DNA of 57,810 nt, taken from positions 1 through 57,810 of the forward strand of contig CAZFDE010000011.1 of NCBI GenBank assembly GCA_964517795.1, given 5' to 3'. Below are positions 22,345-30,646 of this stretch, in pieces; positions within the stretch are counted from its first letter, which is position 1; every line of letters begins with the position of its first letter. The notes under the pieces are model-generated. The model did no database searches. It was not told the origin of the DNA and saw only the letters and a list, made by a program, of their open reading frames with translations. This DNA is from CAZFDE01 sp964517795 (GTDB lineage Bacteria; Planctomycetota; Phycisphaerae; Sedimentisphaerales; Anaerobacaceae). The position numbers and the translations under genes were made by a program.

Positions 22345-24867
22345 CTATCCGTTTATCATACGAATCCTGATGTGCTCTTCAGAGAGTTCCAGTGGGCTTT
22401 GGATAATGACCGTTTTGGTGCCGCCGGGCAACATGTCAAAAAAGTTATCTTCGACCGTCACATCGGCAGGCACCACGAATTCGACCGCATGGGCGAAACT
22501 GTGACTGCTGATCGTGATCTCATAGTGATAGGGCGGTTCGCTGCGGGGGATGTTATTCAGTTGGTATATCAATTTTTGACTGGCAGCCTGAAGTTTGCGA
22601 AACTCAACCGCACGGTACACGGCCGGTTCGATATTCGGCACCTCGGCCATGTGTGCAAACCAAATCCCGGCCGTCGGGTCCAGCCCGTCAGGCAATTGCA
22701 TTTGAACATGCGTTCTGCTGTATGGCTGAATCTGAATGTCCTGCTTTTCGGTATGTCGCGTTTTGCCGTCAAGACTGGTGTAACCATACTCTGCAGTACC
22801 GGATATTTTTTCAGGGGCGTCATTGATGATGACAATATCCAGTGTTTGTTCGCTTGGCCGCACGATGATCCGCCGGGGCTGGTAGGCCCGGCGCACGAAA
22901 TAATATGCGATCTTGCGGCGCAGGTAATAATCGACGATTGACCAGCCGATCTCGCCCCAGGCATCATTATACATCCAAAAAAGTATGCCGTTGTTGAGGC
23001 CTTTGGCCCGAAACGCATCAATGGCATATTCGAGGAATCGCCCTTGTATCAGGCCGGCATAATACAGGTATTGGTCGGGCCGCAAAGGGCCCGCTTCTAT
23101 ATATTCTTTGGCGATCGCCTCCTCGAGCGTACCCACCGCGAAATAATTGGTATGATGCTGCCAGGCTTTGGAATATCGGTCCATCGACTGATCGCCGAGA
23201 TATTGTTGGGTACTCATCCGGCAGCAGGTTCCCGGAAACCCGAATTCGCTGACAAACAAGGCCCGGGCGTTATCATATAAGCGATAATCGATTCGCTGGG
23301 ACATTTCGGGACTCATCATCAGTTCCCAATAGTGACAATCGCCAACGTCCGGGTCGTTGGCCGGCCAGGGGTGTTTGTCGCCGCCATACGGCGAGCAGTA
23401 CCAATACGGGATCTCGGGGCAGTTGCGCCGGACGGCCTGCGGCAGAATCTCGCCGTAAATCTTTTCGCCCTGGTCTGTTTCTCGATCGGTCCCTTTCTTC
23501 TGCGCCCAGACACATTCATTGCTGCCGCAGAACAGGATGACACTGCAATGATTTCGCAATCGCCGTGTTTGGTGATCCGCTTCTTTTTTTACCAGTTCGC
23601 AAAAATCATCGCGATCATCGGGATAGCTCGAACAGGCGAACATAAAATCCTGCCAAAGCAAAATCCCCCGTTCGTCGCAGCGGTCATAGAAATACGCGCG
23701 TTCGTAAATGCCGCCGCCCCAGACACGCAGCATATTGAAATTGGCGTTTATCGCTTCGTTCAAAAGCATATCGATCTGCTCATTGCTGACGCGGCTGTAG
23801 ATCGCATCGGGCGGGACCCAGTTGGCCCCGCGGCAGTGGATTTTTTGCCCGTTGATCTTAAAACAGAAGGTGTCTTTTGTATCCAGTTCGATGAATCGGA
23901 TGCCGTACCGGATCGTTTTGGAAGCAATTTTTTTGGGGCCGACGTTGACCTCCACGTTGATCGTGTACCGATCCTGCGGCCCGTAACCGAGCGGATGCCA
24001 CAACTGTGGATGCTTAAGGGGCCATTGAATGCATGTGTTGTTTGGGCCGCGATCAAGCTGCAGATCCTGTTCGATTTGAGCGATTTCTTTTCCGCTTGGC
24101 GAACGAACCGTCACCTGAAAATGGGCTGACAGCGGTTCAGATGCGAATGATTCGATGGCAGGATAAATCTTCAGGATGACATCATTGTTTTGCCTTTGAC
24201 AATCGACAGCAATATCCCGCAATGCCGCTTTTTTGTAAAAATGTATTTGCGGCGGCAGGTTGATACAGATGGTTTTGATGCGCGGCGACCAGTCCCAGCC
24301 CCAACTGAACTGCGGGCTTCGTAAAAATGCCCGCTTCAGTGTCCCTCGTCGCGGGCGATCGTAAGCATCTCCGACCACGACCTCGCCGCCCAATCGCGAT
24401 CGCATGGCATCGGTGATCCGTTCAGTGCCCGTGGTCAGCGAGATCAACACTTCATTTTGGCCCACATTCAGGTCATTTTTGATGTCGCAGGCAAAGGGAT
24501 AAAACGCCGAGTGATGTTCACCCAGCCGTCGGCCGTTGAGGAAAATTTCGGCATCGCCGTCCATGCCGTCGAGCTTCAATTCGATCCGATCGAAGTCGGC
24601 CGGGTCATCGGCGATCTCGAAGCGTTTGCGAAACCACCATTTTTTTTGCTCGATCCACTCACATTCAAAACTGTTGATTCCTTCCAGCGGCTCGGGTATC
24701 CGGCCTGCCTGAATCAACGCCTGGTGCACATCACCGGGGATCGAAGCAGGGATCCAGTTCGGCTCAGCCTGTTTCAACTGATCAATGCCGATTTGCAGGT
24801 TTGAACGGCCTAATTGCCAGTCATGGTTGAAATTGTTCATCATGTGGTTCAAAGCCTTCGATATCAT
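22345..24867 (-). CDS. GH2 beta-mannosidase
   Basis: Glycoside hydrolase family 2 enzyme of 840 aa, the usual length for beta-mannosidase, which removes beta-mannose from mannan-type oligosaccharides. N-terminal sugar-binding jelly roll with IELKLDGMDGDAEIFLNGRR; the active barrel has the marker FSWGWDWSPRIKTICI (mannosidase-type), acid/base Glu451 in FCGSNECVW and nucleophile Glu541 in FVSEFGFPG. No clear signal peptide is visible, so it is likely cytosolic or periplasmic by an unusual route. Start: ATG 24867 is outermost; ATG 24843 has GAAGG 11 nt upstream. Together with the symporters and exported hydrolases it suggests growth on plant or algal glycans. Confidence 0.92.
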   Translation of the reverse strand: MISKALNHMMNNFNHDWQLGRSNLQIGIDQLKQAEPNWIPASIPGDVHQALIQAGRIPEPLEGINSFECEWIEQKKWWFRKRFEIADDPADFDRIELKLDGMDGDAEIFLNGRRLGEHHSAFYPFACDIKNDLNVGQNEVLISLTTGTERITDAMRSRLGGEVVVGDAYDRPRRGTLKRAFLRSPQFSWGWDWSPRIKTICINLPPQIHFYKKAALRDIAVDCQRQNNDVILKIYPAIESFASEPLSAHFQVTVRSPSGKEIAQIEQDLQLDRGPNNTCIQWPLKHPQLWHPLGYGPQDRYTINVEVNVGPKKIASKTIRYGIRFIELDTKDTFCFKINGQKIHCRGANWVPPDAIYSRVSNEQIDMLLNEAINANFNMLRVWGGGIYERAYFYDRCDERGILLWQDFMFACSSYPDDRDDFCELVKKEADHQTRRLRNHCSVILFCGSNECVWAQKKGTDRETDQGEKIYGEILPQAVRRNCPEIPYWYCSPYGGDKHPWPANDPDVGDCHYWELMMSPEMSQRIDYRLYDNARALFVSEFGFPGTCCRMSTQQYLGDQSMDRYSKAWQHHTNYFAVGTLEEAIAKEYIEAGPLRPDQYLYYAGLIQGRFLEYAIDAFRAKGLNNGILFWMYNDAWGEIGWSIVDYYLRRKIAYYFVRRAYQPRRIIVRPSEQTLDIVIINDAPEKISGTAEYGYTSLDGKTRHTEKQDIQIQPYSRTHVQMQLPDGLDPTAGIWFAHMAEVPNIEPAVYRAVEFRKLQAASQKLIYQLNNIPRSEPPYHYEITISSHSFAHAVEFVVPADVTVEDNFFDMLPGGTKTVIIQSPLELSEEHIRIRMING

Positions 24868-25175
24868 ATTGATTTACATTAACTTATGAAAAATAAGTCA
24901 CATCGGGAATCATTTTCAAGTGATTACCATACCATAATTTCGCCAAGATTCAAAGAATTCGACTTAAGTCCGATAATCGCTCATCAAACAGCAGAAAACC
25001 GCCTTTGAACTTGAGAAACCCGCAAATTTTGCCTAAATTACCTTTTTGCTTTGACATCACGTTTCAAAAATGTTATAATAACCAATTGTTGGGGTAATAA
25101 AGTTATTGAGCCCGGCGGGAATTTAGCTTAAAACAATGGTTATCCTTTAATTAAAAGACAATCGTAAGGATTAGG
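24868..25175. other. 308-nt divergent region between mannosidase and c-di-AMP operon
   Basis: Contains a near-perfect plus-strand promoter at 25051-25079 (listed separately) and a weaker minus-strand candidate TTGAAT-16-TATGGT (24953 to 24926) for the mannosidase gene. A short AT-rich stretch lies between them. No coding sequence, riboswitch or tRNA is seen; in particular no ydaO/yuaA-type c-di-AMP riboswitch was recognised. Confidence 0.5.
25051..25079 (+). promoter_or_regulatory. Consensus sigma-70 promoter of the c-di-AMP operon
   Basis: Perfect TTGACA (25051-25056), 17-nt spacer and perfect TATAAT (25074-25079). It is one of the strongest promoters in the window and lies about 97 nt before the ATG of the small lipoprotein gene. 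Confidence 0.8.
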
Positions 25176-25394
25176 ATGATGAAGAAAACATTAATTTATA
25201 TTTTGTTAGCGGCAGTGATCATGCCGATGATTATCATATCAGGCGGCTGTGCAAAGTATGGTGAAACACTGGCCGAAGGGCATCGCCGGCATAAACGGAT
25301 TTTGAATCTGAATCATCAGGGCCTGATCGAAGATATTGACATGATTTTGATGATGGATGAGCCGAGTAGAAGAACACGATATCGAATTAAATAA
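25176..25394 (+). CDS. Small predicted lipoprotein upstream of diadenylate cyclase
   Basis: 72 aa. Signal peptide with a basic start and hydrophobic core (LIYILLAAVIMPMIIISGGC) ending in a lipobox-like SGGC|A, so probably a lipid-anchored envelope protein. The mature part is only about 48 residues, highly charged, with LAEGHRRHKRIL and GLIEDIDMILMMDEPSRRTR, and looks helical. AAGGA is 5 nt before the ATG. It is the first gene after a consensus promoter, and the diadenylate cyclase follows 48 nt later, so a role linked to that enzyme is possible. I do not know its function. Confidence 0.7.
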   Translation: MMKKTLIYILLAAVIMPMIIISGGCAKYGETLAEGHRRHKRILNLNHQGLIEDIDMILMMDEPSRRTRYRIK

Positions 25395-25442
25395 TTGCGA
25401 AGTAGCCAGGGAAGCGATTTTTTTTGAAAAAGGACTTTGTTT

Positions 25443-26369
25443 GTGGAAGCACTCGTCGGCACCATTAACTTGGTGGGATCTGTTTCTTCATTGTTTGGGA
25501 CACTTAGCGAGTATCTCAAACCGCTTACCGAATATATCAGCCGTGTCGGTTCATATTCCCCGGTTGTCGTAACCATCGAATTGATCCTGATCGGCCTGGT
25601 GGTTTATTGGGTCGTCGATTTTCTGGAAGGCACGCGCGGGGAACGTTTATTCAGAGGAGTTCTGTTTTTGTTATTTGCCGGCGTACTGATTCTTAATTTG
25701 GTCATTGATAAGTTTGCGCTCGAACGGCTCGAATATCTGTACAAAGGATTTTTGATCGCCGTGTTGATCATCGCGGTAGCCGCCTTTCAACCGGAAATTC
25801 GACGTGCACTGATCCGCATCGGACAGCCGAAGTTTCTCTCGCGCACCTCCCAACAGCTCGAGCTGACCATCGAAGAAATCGTTTCGGCCGTGTTTGAGAT
25901 GGCCCAGAACAAACTCGGTGCGATCATCGTCATCGAGCAGAAAGTGGCCCTGGGTGAATTTATCGAAACCGGGGTGCGCATGGACTCCAGAGTCACGGAT
26001 GAACTGATCAAGACCATTTTTCATCCGGGTACGCCGCTGCATGATATGGCGGTTATCATCCGCGAAGATCGCATCATTGCCGCCAGCGTTCAGTTGCCCC
26101 TGGCCGAACCCGGCAGTGTCGACGGTTATGAGCTGGGGTCGCGGCACCGTGCGGCTATCGGCATCACATCCGGATCGGATGCGACCTGTATCGTGGTCAG
26201 CGAGGAAACCGGGATGGTGTCTATCGCACAAAACGGCAAGCTGATCCGTAATGTGACCGAATCGCAGTTGCGGATCCACTTAAAATCGATCGCCAAAGAA
26301 CACCTGACGTTTGTCGAAAAATTCTGGAAATTTCCCCGAAAAAAAACAATGCCAAAGACCGGCACATAA
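25443..26369 (+). CDS. cdaA: CdaA-type diadenylate cyclase
   Basis: Membrane-bound enzyme making c-di-AMP from two ATP. About 308 aa: three membrane helices (about residues 41-61, 71-88, 101-115), then the DAC domain. The RHR motif is intact (GSRHRAAIG, residues 233-240), as is the strand SEETGMVSIA. The DGA motif reads DMA (LHDMAVII; Asp201 Met202 Ala203), an uncommon change at a strictly conserved glycine. Start: GTG 25443 has AAGGA 8 nt upstream; a TTG at 25437 is too close to it. Next gene is a YbbR-domain protein, as in the cdaA-cdaR pair of Firmicutes. Confidence 0.92.
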   Translation: MEALVGTINLVGSVSSLFGTLSEYLKPLTEYISRVGSYSPVVVTIELILIGLVVYWVVDFLEGTRGERLFRGVLFLLFAGVLILNLVIDKFALERLEYLYKGFLIAVLIIAVAAFQPEIRRALIRIGQPKFLSRTSQQLELTIEEIVSAVFEMAQNKLGAIIVIEQKVALGEFIETGVRMDSRVTDELIKTIFHPGTPLHDMAVIIREDRIIAASVQLPLAEPGSVDGYELGSRHRAAIGITSGSDATCIVVSEETGMVSIAQNGKLIRNVTESQLRIHLKSIAKEHLTFVEKFWKFPRKKTMPKTGT

Positions 26370-26384
26370 CGATAATCATTAATC

Positions 26385-27404
26385 ATGGCTCGAAAAACAA
26401 ATTACGGAAAAATCATAATTGTCGCCTTTATTACTCTACTGATATGGGTTTGGGCGGACTTGTCGCTGGATGAGGAAATCGTCCTCTCCAATGCCGTGAT
26501 CACAGTGTCCCAATCCGTACCGCGAAATTTATCGGTCGCTTTTGATACGGGCACCGAATTCGAAGTCAAAAAACTGGTTCTCAAAGGCCCCTCGGCTAAA
26601 GTCTCGGAGCTGCGCCGAAAAATCAAAGACAAATTATTTTCAATGGATTTCGAATTCGACCCGACCCAGGAAAATATCGATACTCCCGGTGACCATACGA
26701 TCCAGTTATTGAATTTTTTTCAGAACAAAGAGCAAATCAAAAATGAAGGACTGGCCGTCATCGACTGTGAACCGCGGGCCGTAACCGTCAATATCGATCA
26801 ATTGGTCAAGGCGTTTTTGGATGTCGAATGTATCGGTCCCGATGATAATCCGATCACACAGGTCAGTATCACCCCCACCCGGGTTGAGATGTTCGCGCCG
26901 CAGGACAAAGAAACGGCCCGGATCAACCTCAGTGAATCGGATATCACCCAGGCCCGGACCGCCCCGCTCGAAAAAACACCGTATATCGTGTTGCCCTCGG
27001 GCCAAATCCGGCAATCCACCACCAGTGTGCAGGTCAGTATCTCGCCACAGCAGGATCTGCTCAATGAATACACCATCACTACGGGTACCATCGGTTTTAT
27101 CCTTAGCGCTAATCTGCAGGGTCAATACAAAGTTGAGATGAAAAATCGCGACGAGGTCATTCGCAATATTCGCATCCGCGCCACCGCCGAATCAAAAGCG
27201 GCTTACGAAAATCTGCCGTACCAGGTGATCCTGGAAATTCGCGATGAAGATGCCTCGCAAACCGAGCCGATCACGCGCGAGGTCATTTACAATTTTCCGG
27301 CCCAGTATCAGCGGCGCGACGAGATCGAATTGAACCAGCCGCCGGTGGATGCACAATTCACATTGACGCCGGTTGACGGTTCTGCGGCTGAGGGCGGCCC
27401 CTGA
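26385..27404 (+). CDS. YbbR-domain protein (CdaR-like)
   Basis: 339 aa. One N-terminal membrane helix (about residues 10-26, IIIVAFITLLIWVWADL) followed by an extracytoplasmic body of YbbR-like repeats, such as VKKLVLKGPSAKVSEL, REPRAVTVNIDQLVK-like EPRAVTVNIDQLVKAFLDV and QSTTSVQVSISPQQ. In Firmicutes the YbbR protein CdaR binds and modulates CdaA, and the gene order here (cyclase then YbbR, 15 nt apart) points the same way. Its 3' end overlaps the convergent cstA gene by 47 nt. Confidence 0.85.
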   Translation: MARKTNYGKIIIVAFITLLIWVWADLSLDEEIVLSNAVITVSQSVPRNLSVAFDTGTEFEVKKLVLKGPSAKVSELRRKIKDKLFSMDFEFDPTQENIDTPGDHTIQLLNFFQNKEQIKNEGLAVIDCEPRAVTVNIDQLVKAFLDVECIGPDDNPITQVSITPTRVEMFAPQDKETARINLSESDITQARTAPLEKTPYIVLPSGQIRQSTTSVQVSISPQQDLLNEYTITTGTIGFILSANLQGQYKVEMKNRDEVIRNIRIRATAESKAAYENLPYQVILEIRDEDASQTEPITREVIYNFPAQYQRRDEIELNQPPVDAQFTLTPVDGSAAEGGP

Positions 27405-29100
27405 ACAGGATAATAATCGATTCGACAATCATCCAGATCGACAGAATAAAAATCCCGCTGCCGATCACCAGCAGCAGAATATTTTTCTGATGCCAGAATT
27501 GCTGCTCCTGTTTGATAATCGCCGAGGTCGTGATTCCTAACATGACCAGACAGGGAATGCCTGAGACCAGAAATTTAATCCCCCCCTTTCGTTTGAGATA
27601 AACCGTGACGATCAGCAGGGCCAGTCCGGCCAGCAGTTGATTGGTACTGCCGAACAACGGCCATAATGTCATTGCCCCGGTTCCGTTGGCTCCGGTCGCA
27701 AACGCCAGGGCGGCCGCCGCAAGAACGGCTGCCGTTGTTGCCGCCCATCGATTCTTTAGAAATGAGATTTTCAGGTCGCCGGCCAGTTCGCTGATCACAT
27801 AGCGTTGAATACGGACCGAGGTGTCCAGTGTCGTGCCGGCAAAGGATGCGATAAAGACCCCCATTAGGGTTATGCCGACCGATTCGGGCAGGCCGATTCG
27901 CGCGATCATATTGGCGGCGCCGTTGACGACCGGCGTCAATTTATCGCTGAGCCCTTTGGCCCCGATCCAGACGCCGTATTTTTCCAGCCACGCCGCCTCG
28001 CCGGTGACGATTGAACCGTCCGCCAGTTTCAAACCAAGCCCGACCCCCGCGGTAACGCAGATAATGACCAATACCGCTAAGAATCCCTCCAGCAGCATCG
28101 AACCGTATCCGACAAAACGGCTGTCAGATTCGGTGGATACCTGTTTGGGACTGGTGCCCGAGGCCACCAGCGAGTGAAACCCGCTGATCGCGCCGCAAGC
28201 GATGGTTACAAATAGAAACGGCCACAACGGCGGTGTGTTTTCGGGAATGTAGCGGTTGATTGCCGGGGCCACAATGGTCATCTCGCCATTGACCGAACAG
28301 ACCACCGTCCCCAGGATCAATAATCCCATCGCGATGAACAATTGCCAGGCATTGATATAATCCCGCGGCTGCAGCAGCGTCGTTACCGGCAGCGTCGAGG
28401 CAACCCATGCATAGATCAACAGTAGAATCGTCCAGACACCCGTCGGGGGCATCGACCCGATCGCGGGCATCTCAAACGGCGCGACACTGCCCACCCAGAC
28501 CGTCAGGTACATCAGAATCACCGCCACGATTGTCGAAGCGACCACCGGCAGATTCTTTTTATACACCCCATAGCCCAGTCCGATGGCGATCGGAATCTGC
28601 AGCCAGACCGGGATTACCGAACGCGGAAACCGGGCAAACACCGTCGCGATCACCACACCGAAGATCGCGATCACGATCAGCAGGCTCAAAAACACCACCA
28701 GAAAAAAGATGAACCGCACCCGGGCGTTGATATACCGTGCGGCCACTTCCGAGATGCTTTTGCCTTGGTTGCGCATCGAAACAATCAGCGTACCGAAGTC
28801 ATGCACCGCGCCCATGAAGATACTGCCGAAGAACACCCATAATATTGCCGGCAGCCAGCCCCAGATCACGCCGATTGCCGGGCCGACAATCGGGCCGGTA
28901 CCCGCAATCGAAGTAAAATGATGACCAAAGATAATCCCTTTTCGCGTCGGCACATAATCCACCCCGTCATTCAGTTCGATACTGGGTACTTTTGCATCGG
29001 GATGAAGCTGGAAAATACGCTTGGCCAGAAACCGTCCGTACGTGTGATAGGCGATCAGGTATCCACCGCCGCAGATCACGAGCAATAATAACGTTTCCAT
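27358..29100 (-). CDS. cstA: Carbon starvation protein A family transporter
   Basis: 580-aa CstA family membrane protein with at least 14 hydrophobic helices. CstA-type carriers import peptides or pyruvate during carbon limitation. Diagnostic stretches: YHTYGRFLAKRIFQLHPD at the N-terminus, HHFTSIAGTGPIVGPAIGVI (about 60-79), GAVHDFGTLIVSMRNQGKSI (about 97-116), and ASFAGTTLDTSVRIQRYVIS (about 440-459). The ATG at 29100 follows the der stop by one nucleotide (29102), so it is probably co-transcribed with der. The 3' end overlaps the ybbR gene by 47 nt. Confidence 0.95.
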   Translation of the reverse strand: METLLLLVICGGGYLIAYHTYGRFLAKRIFQLHPDAKVPSIELNDGVDYVPTRKGIIFGHHFTSIAGTGPIVGPAIGVIWGWLPAILWVFFGSIFMGAVHDFGTLIVSMRNQGKSISEVAARYINARVRFIFFLVVFLSLLIVIAIFGVVIATVFARFPRSVIPVWLQIPIAIGLGYGVYKKNLPVVASTIVAVILMYLTVWVGSVAPFEMPAIGSMPPTGVWTILLLIYAWVASTLPVTTLLQPRDYINAWQLFIAMGLLILGTVVCSVNGEMTIVAPAINRYIPENTPPLWPFLFVTIACGAISGFHSLVASGTSPKQVSTESDSRFVGYGSMLLEGFLAVLVIICVTAGVGLGLKLADGSIVTGEAAWLEKYGVWIGAKGLSDKLTPVVNGAANMIARIGLPESVGITLMGVFIASFAGTTLDTSVRIQRYVISELAGDLKISFLKNRWAATTAAVLAAAALAFATGANGTGAMTLWPLFGSTNQLLAGLALLIVTVYLKRKGGIKFLVSGIPCLVMLGITTSAIIKQEQQFWHQKNILLLVIGSGIFILSIWMIVESIIILFRGRPQPQNRQPASM

Positions 29101-29101
29101 G

Positions 29102-30457
29102 TTATGCCTTCCTTTTTACCGGAGATTTTAACTTGCCCGATTCGCGATGCGAACGAAGCAGCAGCCGAAGCGGGACCTCCTGAATATCCAGTAATTCGCG
29201 TAACCGGTTGGTCAAAAACCGCAGGTATCGCTGTTCGAAATGCGCCGGCTCATTCACAAACATCAGGATCGTGATTGGGTTAACCGCGACCTGGGTACCG
29301 TAATAGACCTTGGGCGGTTTGCCGGTTCGCGTTCGCCTCGCGGCCACTTTCTGATCGCGGATGATCTCAAAGGCCTTATTGAGTTTGGCGGTCGGGATCT
29401 GGGTCGTCGCCTGTTTATGCAGTTCGATCGCCAAATCGAGTACGCTCTGGACATTCTTGGCGTCTTTTGCGGTCGTGAACGCGATCGGCGCATACCCCAG
29501 CCCCGGCAGCACCTTATCAAGATACGCGCCGTAATCATCGGTCGCCGCTTGGTCTTTAGCCAGGTCCCATTTGTTGATCACCAGGATACACGTCTTATAT
29601 TCGTCGAGGATCAATTTCGAGAGTTTTTTATCCACCTGCGAGATCGGCAAGGTCGCATCGATCATGAACAAGACCACATCGGCCCGTTGCACCGACTTGG
29701 CGGCCCGGACATAACCATAGTATTCGATATCGTCGGCGAGACTGCGTTTCTTGCGAAGCCCGGCCGTATCGATCGCGACAAAGGTCTTACCGTCTTTCTC
29801 GAACCGAACATCGACCGCATCACGCGTCGTGCCGGGGATTTCGCTGACGATCACTCTTTGCTGACCGACAATGGCGTTCAGCAGCGTACTCTTGCCGGCG
29901 TTGCGTTTGCCGACGATCGCCAGTTTCATCACCGGCTCATCCGGCTTGTCGCTGTCGAACCCCTCGAGCTGCTCGCATATCCGCTCCAGCAGTACGTTTT
30001 TGTTCATATTATTGAGTGCCGAGATGCAAAGGAACTCCCCGAACCCGAGTTTGGAAAATTCGGCCGCGGCCGGGAATAATTTGCCCTCGTCGGCCTTGTT
30101 GGCCACGCCGATCACATTGAGCTGCTGCTTTCGCAGCAGTCGGGCGATCGTTTCATCCAGCGGCACCACCCCGTCGCGAATATCGGTCATAAACAGAACC
30201 AAATCCGCGGTCTCGATCGCCTGGCGGATCTGGTGCTCGATATGCTCACAGAGCTGGTCGGCATCGACGATCCCGTAGCCGCCGGTGTCGATCAGCTCAA
30301 AATAGCGGCCGTCGCGGCCGACGAGCGTACTGACCCGGTCGCGCGTTACCCCGGCCGTCGGTTCGACGATACTGATCATCTGACCGGCCAACGCATTCAA
30401 CAGACTGCTCTTGCCCACGTTCGGGCGACCAATAATGGTTACTTTTGCCAATGCCAT
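29102..30457 (-). CDS. der: Ribosome biogenesis GTPase Der (EngA)
   Basis: Two tandem GTPase domains plus a KH-like C-terminus, about 451 aa, acting in 50S subunit assembly. First G1 motif GRPNVGKSS near the start, DTGGYG (G3) and NKADEG (G4); second G1 GKRNAGKST, DTAGLRKKR and NKWDLA. The C-terminal domain has PKVYYGTQVAVNPITILMFV. The start is the ATG at 30457, preceded by GGACAG; the frame extends 5 codons to a TTG at 30472. First gene of a der-cstA pair. Confidence 0.97.
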   Translation of the reverse strand: MALAKVTIIGRPNVGKSSLLNALAGQMISIVEPTAGVTRDRVSTLVGRDGRYFELIDTGGYGIVDADQLCEHIEHQIRQAIETADLVLFMTDIRDGVVPLDETIARLLRKQQLNVIGVANKADEGKLFPAAAEFSKLGFGEFLCISALNNMNKNVLLERICEQLEGFDSDKPDEPVMKLAIVGKRNAGKSTLLNAIVGQQRVIVSEIPGTTRDAVDVRFEKDGKTFVAIDTAGLRKKRSLADDIEYYGYVRAAKSVQRADVVLFMIDATLPISQVDKKLSKLILDEYKTCILVINKWDLAKDQAATDDYGAYLDKVLPGLGYAPIAFTTAKDAKNVQSVLDLAIELHKQATTQIPTAKLNKAFEIIRDQKVAARRTRTGKPPKVYYGTQVAVNPITILMFVNEPAHFEQRYLRFLTNRLRELLDIQEVPLRLLLRSHRESGKLKSPVKRKA

Positions 30458-30604
30458 AAGCGGACTGTCCAAAATAACTGATTAACCCATATTCGTTAAC
30501 AATATCATAATAGATTCAATCATTCTATTCAACCGGTCGTATCCTAAATACGGCTAAATCACAGGCACGTGGGAAAGAAAATGTACGGGATAAGGGATAT
30601 GTGC

Positions 30605-30610
30605 TACAAT
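30605..30610 (+). promoter_or_regulatory. Extended -10 promoter of aroA-aroC
   Basis: TGCTACAAT, with TACAAT at 30605-30610 and the extended TG at 30602-30603; no good -35 box is seen at 17 nt. About 37 nt before the aroA start. It matches the extended -10 seen at purD and at the Tat-protein gene. Confidence 0.4.
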
Positions 30611-30646
30611 AGCAGGTGATTGAACGGCTTAATTGGAATCGAATTT

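Noticed and set aside
25080..25175. c-di-AMP (ydaO) riboswitch before the lipoprotein-cyclase operon
   Set aside because: No GGG-rich conserved core of that riboswitch was recognised in the 97-nt leader, though a weak match cannot be excluded by eye.
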